Source: Vibrio sp. 99-8-1 (GTDB lineage: Bacteria; Pseudomonadota; Gammaproteobacteria; Enterobacterales; Vibrionaceae). Taken from it: a DNA stretch of 64,000 nt. The DNA lies in NCBI RefSeq assembly GCF_013114595.1, contig NZ_VTXE01000012.1:1-64000 (forward strand). Direction: 5' to 3'. Made by a program: the position numbers and the translations under genes. Positions 9,769-19,296 of the stretch are shown piece after piece; the stretch's first letter is position 1, and every line of letters begins with the position of its first letter. The notes beneath the pieces are model-generated. The model was not told the DNA's origin, did not search any database, and saw nothing but the letters and a program-made list of their open reading frames with translations.

Positions 9769-11565
9769 TCACTTCCAATGATTATTGGACTGATTATCAC
9801 TTTCCATATCCCGACCAAATACTTCTTCTAACTCTTTTCTTGTCTCTTTTGAACGCTGAGCAAGATTTTTTTCGTCCATATGCAGTGGTAACAACTCTTC
9901 TAACATAGTTGTATCGAGCTTATTAAAAAACGTTTCTGCTCTTTTTGCCTGATAGGGGTGCATGCCTAACTCCACTAAAAGTTGCCTTCCTAGATCCAGT
10001 GCACTTAAAAAGGTCTCCCGTGAATAGTTGGGCACACCATTATTAAGCAGTTGGTATGCTTCTACTCGGCTTCTTGCTCGAGCAAGAATTTTTAAATGAG
10101 GGAAATGTTGATGGCATATATTCACTATTTCCAATATTTCATCGGGGTTATCTGTGCAAGCAACCAGTGCTTCTGCTTTCTCTGCACCTGCCGCCCTTAA
10201 CAGATCAAGCTTACTGGCATCACCATAAAATACTTTATAGCCATATTTTCTTAATAGTTGAACTTGGCTAGGGTCACTTTCTAATACCGTAATACGAATT
10301 TTATTGGCATACATTAAACGGCCAATAACCTGACCGAAACGACCAAAACCGGCAATGATAACTCTAGGATTACGATTAATAACATCACTGCCACTCGCAT
10401 CATTAGAACTGTTAATGGTGGCTGTAAACCATTTTTCCTGTGCTATCAGTAATAACGGGGTTGTGACCATGGATAGACTCACCACAACCAGCAGAAAAGC
10501 ACTTAATTCTGCATCTAATATATTTTCCGCTTGTGCTGCCGTGAATAGTACAAAAGCAAACTCTCCCCCTTGGCTCAATATAGCGGCCATACGACTTCTC
10601 GCTTTTGCTCGAATCGAAAATAGGCGAGCCAGCACATACAAGACCATACTTTTAACTGCGACCAATGCAATGACGGCAGTAATCACTTCCAGAGGATGCA
10701 GAGCAAGAAGCCCTAAGTTAACTGCCATGCCGACGGCAATAAAAAAGAGCCCTAGGAGCAAGCCTTTAAATGGCTCTATCGACACTTCTAACTCGTGTCG
10801 GTATTCACTTTCGGCAAGCAATACACCCGCCAAAAATGTGCCTAATGCCATAGATAACCCGAGTTTCTGCATAAAGACGGCGATACCAATAACCAGTAAT
10901 AGAGCCGCAACAGTAAACAGCTCTCGAACGCCACTCATCACAACATAACGAAACAGAGGCCGAAGTAAAAAATGACCGCCAATCAGCAGCACAATTATAG
11001 AGACTATCGTGGTAATAGAATCGAACCAGTCACCTTCTCCACCAGCCCCTGCCAATAAAGGTAAGATCGCTAGCATAGGAATAACGGCAATATCTTGAAA
11101 CAGCAATACAGCAAAACCTGACTGGCCAGTTTCACTGCCCGCTAACCCCTGCTCTTCTATTACTCTTAATGCTATGGCCGTAGAAGAGAGCGCTAACCCC
11201 ATACCCACCACCAAGCTACTTTGCCAGCTAACAGAGAAGAGCAAACATACACCACTAATGATGGCTGTGGTTATTAATACTTGTGCCCCACCCAGCCCTA
11301 ATATGGGGTTACGCATCTGCCACAGTTTTTTAGGGTTTAACTCCAATCCAATTAAGAACAGCAACAACACTACACCAAACTCAGAAAAGTGCAGTATGGC
11401 ATCCACATCATCAATTAAACCGAAGCCCCACGGGCCAATAGCCACACCAGCTAATAAATAGCCAAGTACAGAACCTAATCCCATTCTCTGCGCAAGAGGA
11501 ACCGCAACCACCGCCGCGGAGAGAAAAACAACGCTACTGGTTAAAAAATCATTCGCTAGCGCCAT
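9769..11565 (-). CDS. kefB: Glutathione-gated K+/H+ antiporter KefB
   Basis: 598 aa. An N-terminal CPA2 antiporter domain with about 12 membrane helices (GVVLLLFLIGLELNPKKLW; VLLAESEYRHELE in the exchanger core) is followed by a cytosolic RCK/TrkA-N domain (VIIAGFGRFGQVIGRLM, ESDPSQVQLLRKYGYKVFYGDAS). KefB acidifies the cytoplasm to protect against electrophiles when glutathione adducts bind. I set the start at the ATG at 11565: AAGGAGAGG stands 7 nt upstream and the N-terminus then matches KefB length. The gene overlaps kefG by 17 nt. I prefer KefB over KefC because of the kefG-kefB-yheV-slyD order. Confidence 0.9.
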   Translation of the reverse strand: MALANDFLTSSVVFLSAAVVAVPLAQRMGLGSVLGYLLAGVAIGPWGFGLIDDVDAILHFSEFGVVLLLFLIGLELNPKKLWQMRNPILGLGGAQVLITTAIISGVCLLFSVSWQSSLVVGMGLALSSTAIALRVIEEQGLAGSETGQSGFAVLLFQDIAVIPMLAILPLLAGAGGEGDWFDSITTIVSIIVLLIGGHFLLRPLFRYVVMSGVRELFTVAALLLVIGIAVFMQKLGLSMALGTFLAGVLLAESEYRHELEVSIEPFKGLLLGLFFIAVGMAVNLGLLALHPLEVITAVIALVAVKSMVLYVLARLFSIRAKARSRMAAILSQGGEFAFVLFTAAQAENILDAELSAFLLVVVSLSMVTTPLLLIAQEKWFTATINSSNDASGSDVINRNPRVIIAGFGRFGQVIGRLMYANKIRITVLESDPSQVQLLRKYGYKVFYGDASKLDLLRAAGAEKAEALVACTDNPDEILEIVNICHQHFPHLKILARARSRVEAYQLLNNGVPNYSRETFLSALDLGRQLLVELGMHPYQAKRAETFFNKLDTTMLEELLPLHMDEKNLAQRSKETRKELEEVFGRDMESDNQSNNHWK

Positions 11566-12130
11566 TAATAACCTCTCCTTGCTGAGCATACGGGTTTTGT
11601 AACCATAAACGATAACTCTCTGCATGCTGGTAGCGTTCAATATCAGAAATATTCCGTGCCCAATGCAGTACTAATGGTTCTATCCATGTCATCCGACACA
11701 AAGAGGCCGTCAATTCAAAAGGCTGTAAGATCTCTTCCATCGGATATTTGTTATAGCCAGATGCGGCAAACGCTTTTTCCGCCCCTCCGGTCGTGATAAC
11801 CGAACGCCAATATTTGCCTTTTAATTGGCTACTATCACCAAAGGCAAAACCTTTACCTAATACTCTATCTATCCACTCTTTTAATAGCGCGGGACAAGAA
11901 TACATAAAGAGTGGATGTTGAAATACAATAATGTCATGGGAAAGAAGCAGTTGATGCTCTCGCTGAACATTAATAAAAAAGTCTGGATATTCAGCATATA
12001 AATCATGAACAGTGACGTGTTCGAGATCTTGTACCTTTTTCAGCATCACACTATTAGCTTTAGATGAATCGAGTTCAGGATGAACAAAAATCAGTAAAAT
12101 GCGTGGTGGAGATGTAACCGGCTTATTCAT
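11549..12130 (-). CDS. kefG: KefB-activating quinone oxidoreductase KefG
   Basis: 193 aa, flavodoxin-like NAD(P)H:quinone oxidoreductase family. The fold shows in ILLIFVHPELDSSKANSVML (FMN loop), DIIVFQHPLFMYSCPALLKEWIDRVLGKGFAFG and the GKYWRSVITTGG segment. In E. coli KefG is a cytosolic partner needed for full KefB activity. It overlaps kefB by 17 nt, fitting a coupled pair. Divergent from yheS. Confidence 0.9.
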   Translation of the reverse strand: MNKPVTSPPRILLIFVHPELDSSKANSVMLKKVQDLEHVTVHDLYAEYPDFFINVQREHQLLLSHDIIVFQHPLFMYSCPALLKEWIDRVLGKGFAFGDSSQLKGKYWRSVITTGGAEKAFAASGYNKYPMEEILQPFELTASLCRMTWIEPLVLHWARNISDIERYQHAESYRLWLQNPYAQQGEVINGASE

Positions 12131-12370
12131 TCTTTAACTTATCTCCCTGTATTGTTCCATCAATCAAGCGACTTATTGGGGCTAAACACGCTATTTTAAT
12201 TCATTGTTGTTATGATTATGTAACACTCATCATATCTTATAAGCTTCACTAACCTCAAGGAGACTATACTGGCCGGCTCTTTGTTGTACAAAATTCGTTA
12301 ATAATCGACTTTTACTGTTATAACGCCTAATATTCCCGCGTTAAATTCAATTCTCTCAAAAAAGATTTCT

Positions 12371-14275
12371 ATGATTACGTTCTCGGATATTCAGTTACTG
12401 CGTGGTGGAAAGCCACTACTAGACCAAACATCAGCCACCATTCACCCCGGTGATAAAGTGGGTTTAGTGGGGAAAAATGGCTGTGGAAAGTCCACCTTAT
12501 TCGCATTAATGAAAAACGAACTATCCATTGATGCTGGTACGTTTAAACAGCCTTCACACTGGGAACTGGCTTGGGTTGCTCAAGAAACCCCAGCACTTGA
12601 AAGAGAAGCGTTAGATTATGTTGTCGATGGTGACAGAGAGTACCGCCGGTTAGAAGTAGAACTTGAACAAGCAGAAATTGCCGACAACGGCACTTTAGTC
12701 GCCGAGATTCACGGAAAAATTGAAACTATTGGCGGCTATAGCATTCAAGCTAGAGCTGCAGAGCTGCTTAATGGTTTAGGTTTTAGTCAGCAGCAGATGA
12801 ACTGGAATTTAACCCAGTTCTCCGGTGGCTGGAGAATGCGACTAAACCTTGCACAAGCTCTACTATGCCGTTCTGATCTGCTGCTTCTCGATGAACCAAC
12901 CAACCACTTAGATCTAGATGCCGTTATGTGGCTTGAGCGCTGGCTACAAAATTATCCGGGTACGCTTATCTTGATCTCTCACGACCGAGATTTTCTCGAT
13001 CCTATTGTTTCTCGAATTGTTCATATAGAAAATCAAAAAATGAATGAGTACACAGGCAACTACTCATCCTTTGAAAACCAACGTGCGCAAAAGCTGATAT
13101 TACAACAAGCCATGTATCAAAAGCAGCAAAAGCAGATGACGCACATGCAAAGCTATATTGATCGTTTCCGCTATAAGGCGTCTAAAGCGCGCCAAGCTCA
13201 AAGCCGTATTAAAGCGCTTGAGAAGATGGAAAAGGTATTGCCAGCTCAGTTTGATAACCCATTTAGCTTTGAATTTGGAGAGCCGTCCGCGTTGCCTAAT
13301 CCAATTTTAATGATGGACGAGGTTTATGCTGGTTATGGCGATAACCTGATATTAGAGAAGATTCGACTCAATCTCGTTCCCGGCAGCCGTATCGGCTTAC
13401 TTGGTCGAAATGGTGCCGGTAAATCTACCTTAATAAAGTTACTGTCTGGCGAGTTAAACGCCAAAGGTGGTGAACTCACCTATTCTCAAGGGGTGAAAAT
13501 TGGCTATTTTGCTCAGCACCAGTTAGAAACCTTGCATCCAGAAGAAACGCCTTTGCAGCATATGATGCAAATTGCCCCTCAAAAGACGGAGCAAGAGTTA
13601 CGTAATTACCTTGGTAGCTTTGGTTTTGTTGGTGATAAAGCCTTGGATAAAGTCGCTCCTTTTTCCGGTGGCGAAAAAGCTCGCTTAGTATTGGCACTCA
13701 TTGTGTGGCAGAAGCCCAACTTACTATTGCTTGATGAACCGACCAACCACTTAGATTTAGATATGCGTCAAGCGCTTACGATGGCACTGCAGACCTTTGA
13801 AGGTGCGATGGTTATCGTCAGTCACGACAGGTATTTATTAAGAGCGACTACGGATGATCTCTATCTTGTTCATGATCGTCAAGTTGCGCCATTTGATGGT
13901 GACTTACAGGATTACTATAAATGGCTAACAGATCAAAATAAGGCTGAGAAACGAGAAGCTCAGCCAAACGTCAGTACAAAAGAGAACAGCAACAGTGCCG
14001 CAGCAAAAAAAGAACAGAAGAGACGTGAAGCTGAGTTAAGAAAACAGACCGCACCATTACGCAAGAAACTGCAACAACTAGAAAAAAAGATGGATAAGCT
14101 CTCTGCAGCGTTATCCTCTTCTGAGCAAGAATTATCCGACCCGTCACTGTACCAAGATGAAAATAAAGCTAAACTTAATCAGGTACTGGCGCTTCAAGCT
14201 TCTTCAAAATCAGAACTTGAAGAAGTAGAAATGGAATGGATGGATGTTCAGGAAAGTCTTGAGCAGATGGAATAG
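12371..14275 (+). CDS. yheS: ABC-F family ATPase YheS
   Basis: 634 aa soluble ATPase with two ABC cassettes and no membrane segment. Walker A motifs are GLVGKNGCGKST (~residue 32) and GLLGRNGAGKST (~345). Signatures are FSGGWRMRL and FSGGEKARL, each followed by LLLLDEPTNHLDLD. A charged linker lies between the cassettes and a coiled-coil C-terminal extension (~530-634). ABC-F proteins bind the ribosomal E site and relieve stalled translation; the YheS substrate range is inferred from homologues. It is followed after 14 nt by a small TIGR02444 gene. Confidence 0.93.
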   Translation: MITFSDIQLLRGGKPLLDQTSATIHPGDKVGLVGKNGCGKSTLFALMKNELSIDAGTFKQPSHWELAWVAQETPALEREALDYVVDGDREYRRLEVELEQAEIADNGTLVAEIHGKIETIGGYSIQARAAELLNGLGFSQQQMNWNLTQFSGGWRMRLNLAQALLCRSDLLLLDEPTNHLDLDAVMWLERWLQNYPGTLILISHDRDFLDPIVSRIVHIENQKMNEYTGNYSSFENQRAQKLILQQAMYQKQQKQMTHMQSYIDRFRYKASKARQAQSRIKALEKMEKVLPAQFDNPFSFEFGEPSALPNPILMMDEVYAGYGDNLILEKIRLNLVPGSRIGLLGRNGAGKSTLIKLLSGELNAKGGELTYSQGVKIGYFAQHQLETLHPEETPLQHMMQIAPQKTEQELRNYLGSFGFVGDKALDKVAPFSGGEKARLVLALIVWQKPNLLLLDEPTNHLDLDMRQALTMALQTFEGAMVIVSHDRYLLRATTDDLYLVHDRQVAPFDGDLQDYYKWLTDQNKAEKREAQPNVSTKENSNSAAAKKEQKRREAELRKQTAPLRKKLQQLEKKMDKLSAALSSSEQELSDPSLYQDENKAKLNQVLALQASSKSELEEVEMEWMDVQESLEQME

Positions 14276-14289
14276 GATACAAACAATTA

Positions 14290-14763
14290 ATGACAAAACC
14301 CGCTTCTTTCTCACTGACTATAGAACGTCTATGGCAATTTAGTTTGCAGTATTACAGTGTCAAAGGAGTTAAAGAAGCGTGTTTATCACTACAGAATAAG
14401 CATCACGGTAACGTCAATTTGCTGCTTTCCCTTAAGTGGTTAGATGAGCAAGGCTTCACCTTTAAACAAACTGACTGGCAAACAGTGCAACACTGCCTAC
14501 ACAGCACCGAAAACTTACTTCAGCAATATCGTGAAATGCGTAAAAAAGCCAAAGCGTATCTTCCTAGCTCTCTATATCGTGAATCGCTAGAATTTGAACT
14601 ACTGCTAGAGAAACAGCAGCAATCAGATCTCGTCGATTGCATCAATGAACTTAATATTTATACCATCAACACCAATGACAGCAGCTCTCTTTCTCTTACG
14701 CACGATTACTGTCAGCAACTTAATGCGGAATACCTCTACTCCGCTTTCACTCAGGTTGACTGA
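14290..14763 (+). CDS. TIGR02444 (DUF2390) family protein
   Basis: 157 aa, mainly helical, soluble, no signal peptide. The N-terminal block LWQFSLQYYSVKGVKEACLSLQNKHHGNVNLLLSLKWLDEQG is typical of the TIGR02444/DUF2390 family, often encoded next to yheS in gammaproteobacteria. Function unknown. It is 14 nt from yheS on the same strand and probably co-transcribed. Family assignment is from memory of the motif. Confidence 0.75.
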   Translation: MTKPASFSLTIERLWQFSLQYYSVKGVKEACLSLQNKHHGNVNLLLSLKWLDEQGFTFKQTDWQTVQHCLHSTENLLQQYREMRKKAKAYLPSSLYRESLEFELLLEKQQQSDLVDCINELNIYTINTNDSSSLSLTHDYCQQLNAEYLYSAFTQVD

Positions 14764-14812
14764 TCTTTCTTATTTCTCCATCAACAGTGTGTCTCTGTTT
14801 TCGGTTGATAAA

Positions 14813-15409
14813 CTACCAAATAAACACCACACACAACGCCGTTAGCGTCCCCATACATTGATTAAACCTTCTCATCGATTTTTCACCTGATAACCAGCGG
14901 CCAATAAGCGTTCCGAAGCCAACCCAAATCGAAGAGGTATGCAGTTGAGTTACCCAAAAAATAACCGCGATACATAGGATAGACCACCAATAATTTGCTC
15001 CTGTAAGGGAGAATGATCCGATGGCAGTGACCATCATCATCCACGCTTTTGGATTCAAATATTGAAAGAGCGCGGCTTGTAGACATGACATGGGCTTTGC
15101 TTGTATTGAGTCATCACTCGTTTTGCTATCCGCCATAGCAATTTTCCACGCAAGATAAAGTAAGTAAGCACTTCCTAGCCATTTCATTATCTCTTGTATG
15201 ACAGGGTAAGTTTGGAATACCACTCCAAGACCAGAAGCCAGTAATATCACCATGCTCATGAGGCCTAAGCCAATACCAACAAAATGAGGAATGGTCTTTT
15301 TGTAGCCAAAATTTGCACCAGAAGCCGTTAACATGACGTTATTGGGTCCTGGAGTTCCTGTCATCACAATGGCGAATAGGGCCACTGAGATAAAAAACTG
15401 CCATTCCAT
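14813..15409 (-). CDS. LysE-family amino acid exporter
   Basis: 198 aa inner-membrane protein with five to six hydrophobic helices. The LysE/RhtB family motif is near the N-terminus (MTGTPGPNNVMLTASGANFGYKKTIPHFVGI), with the second conserved block LQAALFQYLNPKAWMMMVTAIG. Members export amino acids or derivatives by proton exchange; the substrate cannot be read from sequence. It is divergent from a MocR-type regulator, with a perfect palindrome in the 127-nt gap, so that regulator probably controls it. Confidence 0.88.
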   Translation of the reverse strand: MEWQFFISVALFAIVMTGTPGPNNVMLTASGANFGYKKTIPHFVGIGLGLMSMVILLASGLGVVFQTYPVIQEIMKWLGSAYLLYLAWKIAMADSKTSDDSIQAKPMSCLQAALFQYLNPKAWMMMVTAIGSFSLTGANYWWSILCIAVIFWVTQLHTSSIWVGFGTLIGRWLSGEKSMRRFNQCMGTLTALCVVFIW

Positions 15410-15430
15410 AAAGAGTTCTCCCTGAAAATT

Positions 15431-15450
15431 AAATTGTACCGATACAATTT
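15431..15450. promoter_or_regulatory. Palindromic operator between LysE exporter and MocR regulator
   Basis: AAATTGTA-CCGA-TACAATTT is a perfect 8-bp inverted repeat, 22 bp upstream of the exporter start codon and 87 bp before the regulator. Its position at the divergent promoters makes it the likely binding site of the neighbouring MocR protein. Confidence 0.6.
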
Positions 15451-15536
15451 ACAAATATTTATTGATTTTTATACATTACGGTTACAAAATGACCTTAACA
15501 ATTGCCTAAATAAAGATCAAAGGATTTATTGTCACC

Positions 15537-16922
15537 ATGACAATCATAGATATCACTCTTGTTGATAACGAGTCTTCGCCAAAATATAAGCAGATAGCCG
15601 ATGCCATCGCCGACAAGATAGAGTCTGGCCAACTGACATCAAATGATAAGTTACCAACTCACCGCGCATTAGCAGATAGTATTGGCGTTACGGTAGGAAC
15701 GGTGACAAGAGCTTATGCCGAGATAGAGCGTAGAGGTTTGGTTGAAGCACGAGTCGGCGCAGGAACATTTGTTGTTGATAAGCAGAAAGTCTATTGGGCA
15801 TTTGACCAACAAGATGACAATGGCGAGTGCAATTTCGGATTTAATATCCCACCATTGCTTGATCGTAGTGACATGATCAAAAATGCTTTAGATGCAGTGA
15901 CCAGTTCGCCACAAGCACTTAACCAGTTTATGTTGTACCAAAAACCGACCGGGATCGATTCCCATCGAGAGATAATTGCAGGCTGGCTAACGAGTAATGG
16001 TCTCAATATGAATAGCCAACAGATGCTCTTTACCTCTGGTGCTCAGCATGGGGTACAAATGGTGCTTGATGCCTTTACCAGAGCAGGTGACACCATACTA
16101 GTGGAAAAGCTGACCTACCCCGGACTCATTAGCTTAGCTCGACAAAAGCAGCTTTCTATCAAAGGCGTAGAAATGGATCAGGAGGGCATAACGCCGCAAG
16201 CCTTAGACTCAGCCTGCCGACAAAACCAAGCACGATTTATTTACCTTACTCCTACGCTGCAAAACCCGACTACCGCAATAATGTCTCTAGAACGACGAAA
16301 AGCGATTCTCGATGTATGCAAAAAACACAATTTAATCGTTCTCGAAGATGACGTTAACGGGCTATTGCCAATTGATAGACCTCCTGCTTTAGTTAATTTA
16401 GATCCGGAGCAAGTTATTCATATTGGAGCCGTCTCTAAATGTTTGGCTCCCGGTTTGAGAGTAGGATATTTGCACGCGCCAGCAAAACTCTACCAGCCAT
16501 TAAGTATTGCATTACAAAACCACAGCTGGATGGTTAGTCCATTACTGACAGCTCTTACTTGTGAGCTTGTTCAATCAAAACAGTATGATTTAATCGTCAA
16601 TGAAATTCGCAAAGAGATGGCAGAGCGACTCGCATTAGCTCTTGAATACTTAAGCGAGTTTTCTCCGCGTTTTCAAACCAGTTGTTATCATATGTGGCTA
16701 ACTTTACCAGAACAGTGGCGACTGACGGACTTTGTCACTCAAGCTAAACGCTGTGGGGTGATCGTAAAATCAGCAGAACTGTTCACTCCCCCTGCCGCTG
16801 CCATCGTTCCAGCAGTTCGGCTTGCGCTAAGTTCTCCAATAAATCAGCAGCAAATGAAAATAGGTCTTGTTAAACTACAAGAATTATTACAATCGCCACC
16901 GATTAGTGACTTCGATTTATGA
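15537..16922 (+). CDS. MocR-type (GntR/aminotransferase) transcriptional regulator
   Basis: 461 aa. An N-terminal GntR winged helix (residues ~15-80: KYKQIADAIADKIESGQL, LPTHRALADSIGVTVGTVTRAYAEIERRGLVEARVGAGTFV) is joined to a class I aminotransferase-like domain. The PLP lysine is in HIGAVSKCLAPGLRVGYL. MocR proteins sense PLP or amino acids and rarely act as aminotransferases. It is divergent from the LysE exporter, the likely target. Its stop overlaps the yheT start by 4 nt. Confidence 0.9.
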   Translation: MTIIDITLVDNESSPKYKQIADAIADKIESGQLTSNDKLPTHRALADSIGVTVGTVTRAYAEIERRGLVEARVGAGTFVVDKQKVYWAFDQQDDNGECNFGFNIPPLLDRSDMIKNALDAVTSSPQALNQFMLYQKPTGIDSHREIIAGWLTSNGLNMNSQQMLFTSGAQHGVQMVLDAFTRAGDTILVEKLTYPGLISLARQKQLSIKGVEMDQEGITPQALDSACRQNQARFIYLTPTLQNPTTAIMSLERRKAILDVCKKHNLIVLEDDVNGLLPIDRPPALVNLDPEQVIHIGAVSKCLAPGLRVGYLHAPAKLYQPLSIALQNHSWMVSPLLTALTCELVQSKQYDLIVNEIRKEMAERLALALEYLSEFSPRFQTSCYHMWLTLPEQWRLTDFVTQAKRCGVIVKSAELFTPPAAAIVPAVRLALSSPINQQQMKIGLVKLQELLQSPPISDFDL

Positions 16923-17902
16923 CCCAATTTAACCCAGTTATCGGCCTGAGCAACCCTCATATACAGACGATATTGCCAAGATTTATTCGAAAAAAACCAC
17001 TTTTTCAAGCTAAGTGGCAAAGTATAGAGACCGACGATGGTGACTTTTTAGATCTAGCATGGAGCGAAGATTGGCAAAGCCAGCAAGCAAAGGATAAGCC
17101 TATTTTTGTTCTTTTCCATGGCTTAGAGGGTAGCTTTCATAGCCCTTACGCTAACGGCTTAATGAATGCATTTGCACAGTCTGGCTGGTTGTCGGTCATG
17201 ATGCATTTCCGTGGCTGTAGCGGCAGGCCTAATAGGTTAGCAAGAGCTTACCACTCCGGAGAAGTTGAAGATGCGCGTTTTTTTCTCACTCATCTCAATA
17301 CCCTATTCCCTCACCAGATTAAAGTAGCTACAGGCATTTCACTGGGCGGAAATATGTTGGTGAACTATCTCGCTAAATATCAGCATCAGCCCCTGCTTTC
17401 CGCGGCGACTGTCGTCTCTGCACCACTCGATCTAGCAGCATGCTCACAACGAATTGAACAGGGGTTCTCCAAGGTATATCGAAATTACCTACTCAGTTCG
17501 TTGAAAGCAAACGCCATTCAAAAACAGCACAAACTGCATCACGCCATTGGCATTACCACAAAAAACATCCAAGCAATAAAAACCTTGTATGATTTCGATG
17601 ATAAACTTACTGCACCACTGCATGGTTTTAGCGATGCTAATGACTATTATCAACGCTGTTCTGGTATCAAGGTGCTCAACAATACGGCGATCCCCTTACA
17701 GGTAATTCACGCAAAAGACGACCCATTTATGACCGAGAAGGTCATTCCTGACTTCAAATTAAACAGTAATATTCATTACCGATTATGTCAGCATGGTGGT
17801 CATGTTGGGTTTATGACCGGCACAATTAACAAACCAAGCTTTTGGTTGGAAGATTACCTGCCACACTATTATCAGCATTACTTACAAGAAGAGAGATCAT
17901 GA
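16919..17902 (+). CDS. yheT: YheT-family alpha/beta hydrolase
   Basis: 327 aa. The N-terminus [11 protein letters not shown] is a YheT hallmark. The alpha/beta hydrolase core shows [38 protein letters not shown] and the nucleophile elbow GISLGGNML (Ser). The late Asp (HAKDDPFM) and His (HGGHVGF) complete the triad. The substrate is unknown; relatives are carboxylesterases. It is translationally coupled to the MocR gene and to yheU (4-nt overlaps on both sides). Confidence 0.9.
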   Translation: MTQFNPVIGLSNPHIQTILPRFIRKKPLFQAKWQSIETDDGDFLDLAWSEDWQSQQAKDKPIFVLFHGLEGSFHSPYANGLMNAFAQSGWLSVMMHFRGCSGRPNRLARAYHSGEVEDARFFLTHLNTLFPHQIKVATGISLGGNMLVNYLAKYQHQPLLSAATVVSAPLDLAACSQRIEQGFSKVYRNYLLSSLKANAIQKQHKLHHAIGITTKNIQAIKTLYDFDDKLTAPLHGFSDANDYYQRCSGIKVLNNTAIPLQVIHAKDDPFMTEKVIPDFKLNSNIHYRLCQHGGHVGFMTGTINKPSFWLEDYLPHYYQHYLQEERS

Positions 17903-18111
17903 TTGTTCCATGGCAACAAATAGCTCCTGAAACATTGGAAAACTTAATCAAAGAGTTCGTCTTAAGAGAAGGAACGGACTACGGTACTGAAGAAGCGACG
18001 TTGGAAGATAAAATTCAGCAAGTACATCTTTTACTACAACAAGGTGAAGCCGTTGTACTTTTCTCTGAACTTCACGAAAGTGTGGATATAAAACTAAAGC
18101 GTGAACTATGA
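17899..18111 (+). CDS. yheU: YheU-family small protein
   Basis: 70 aa, acidic, soluble. The start [20 protein letters not shown] and the block [20 protein letters not shown] are characteristic of the UPF0270/YheU family, a small helical protein of unknown function. The ATG overlaps the yheT stop (ATGA), with GAGAG upstream; an upstream in-frame start would lie inside yheT. Confidence 0.92.
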   Translation: MIVPWQQIAPETLENLIKEFVLREGTDYGTEEATLEDKIQQVHLLLQQGEAVVLFSELHESVDIKLKREL

Positions 18112-18180
18112 TTGTTTATTGTTCGACTTTAATGCCATAGACTAAAATAGAATCAGATCTTCATAACGACAAGGAATGTC

Positions 18181-19050
18181 ATGTCAGCAAAACACCCAAT
18201 TATCGCAGTAACAGGTTCTTCAGGAGCTGGTACTACAACCACATCTGAAGCTTTTCGTAAGATGTTCAGTATGATGGATATCAAACCAGCTTGGGTTGAA
18301 GGTGACAGCTTTCATCGCTTTACACGACCAGAAATGGATATAGAGATCCGTAAAGCCAGAGAGCAAGGTAAACACATCAGTTACTTTGGGGCTGAAGCGA
18401 ATGACTTTCCAGCCCTAGAAAAATTTTTCAGAAAGTATGGTGACGAAGGTGTCGGTCAGGTTAGGCGCTATTTACACTCATTTGATGAGGCGGTCCCTTA
18501 CAATCAAATGCCAGGCACCTTTACTCCATGGCAAGATCTACCAGAAAAGAGCAACGTATTGTTTTATGAAGGCCTACATGGGGGAGTAGTCGATGGTGAC
18601 ACTAACGTTTCTCAGCATGTTGATCTGCTCATCGGTATGGTGCCCATAGTTAACTTAGAATGGATTCAAAAATTTGTCCGAGACACTCGTGATAGAGGCC
18701 ATTCACGCGAAGCCGTTACCGATTCCATCGTTCGCTCAATGGATGATTACTTAAATTACATCACACCTCAGTTTTCCCGTACCCATATCAACTTTCAGCG
18801 CGTACCAACCGTTGATACCTCAAACCCATTAAACGCGAAAGGTATCCCTAGTCTTGATGAGAGTTTTGTGGTGATTCGATTGCGTGGAATGAAAAATGTC
18901 GACTTTCCATACCTGTTAGCAATGATTGATGGCTCATTTATGTCAAGGCATAACACCTTAGTTATCCCCGGAGGAAAGATGAGCTTTGCAATGGAACTAA
19001 TCATTAGACCGATATTGCAACAGCTAATTGAAACCGGCAAAATCGGTTAA
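18181..19050 (+). CDS. prkB: Phosphoribulokinase-like protein PrkB
   Basis: 289 aa P-loop kinase of the phosphoribulokinase/uridine kinase family. The Walker A segment is VTGSSGAGTTTTSEAF (residues ~10-25); further family blocks are EGDSFHRF, FYEGLHGG and the basic patch around IQKFVRDTRDRGHSREAV. It is found next to crp in many gammaproteobacteria that lack the Calvin cycle, so the physiological substrate is unresolved. AAGGA ribosome binding site. No terminator between it and crp was seen. Confidence 0.9.
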   Translation: MSAKHPIIAVTGSSGAGTTTTSEAFRKMFSMMDIKPAWVEGDSFHRFTRPEMDIEIRKAREQGKHISYFGAEANDFPALEKFFRKYGDEGVGQVRRYLHSFDEAVPYNQMPGTFTPWQDLPEKSNVLFYEGLHGGVVDGDTNVSQHVDLLIGMVPIVNLEWIQKFVRDTRDRGHSREAVTDSIVRSMDDYLNYITPQFSRTHINFQRVPTVDTSNPLNAKGIPSLDESFVVIRLRGMKNVDFPYLLAMIDGSFMSRHNTLVIPGGKMSFAMELIIRPILQQLIETGKIG

Positions 19051-19083
19051 TTATTGTACAAACTTTTAGTTTACTTTTAATAC

Positions 19084-19099
19084 CGTGATCATGTGCACA
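19084..19099 (+). promoter_or_regulatory. Candidate CRP site upstream of crp
   Basis: CGTGA-N6-GCACA matches the CRP consensus TGTGA-N6-TCACA at 8 of 10 half-site positions. It lies about 200 bp before crp, where autoregulation is known in E. coli. Confidence 0.45.
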
Positions 19100-19103
19100 T
19101 TTT

Positions 19104-19119
19104 TGCGTAACATATCACA
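19104..19119 (+). promoter_or_regulatory. Second candidate CRP site upstream of crp
   Basis: TGCGT-N6-TCACA has a perfect right half and a weak left half. Its centre is 20 bp, two helical turns, from the first candidate. Confidence 0.35.
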
Positions 19120-19296
19120 AATTCAGGGCGATCAAAATCAAGAAATCGTCTGCAAAAAAGGATACTATTCTTAACCGATAGATAAAGAAGTAGCTTGCAG
19201 CTTCGAATAATTAAACCTATGCTAACCGCAAAGTTTATTGACGAGGCAGCAAAGGAACGCTGCTGAACAGACCCTGCATAAAATAGTGAGATAATT

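Noticed and set aside
11566..11640. A 25-residue longer start for kefB
   Set aside because: The ATG at 11565 has a strong AAGGAGAGG site and gives the family N-terminus; the extension lies wholly in kefG.
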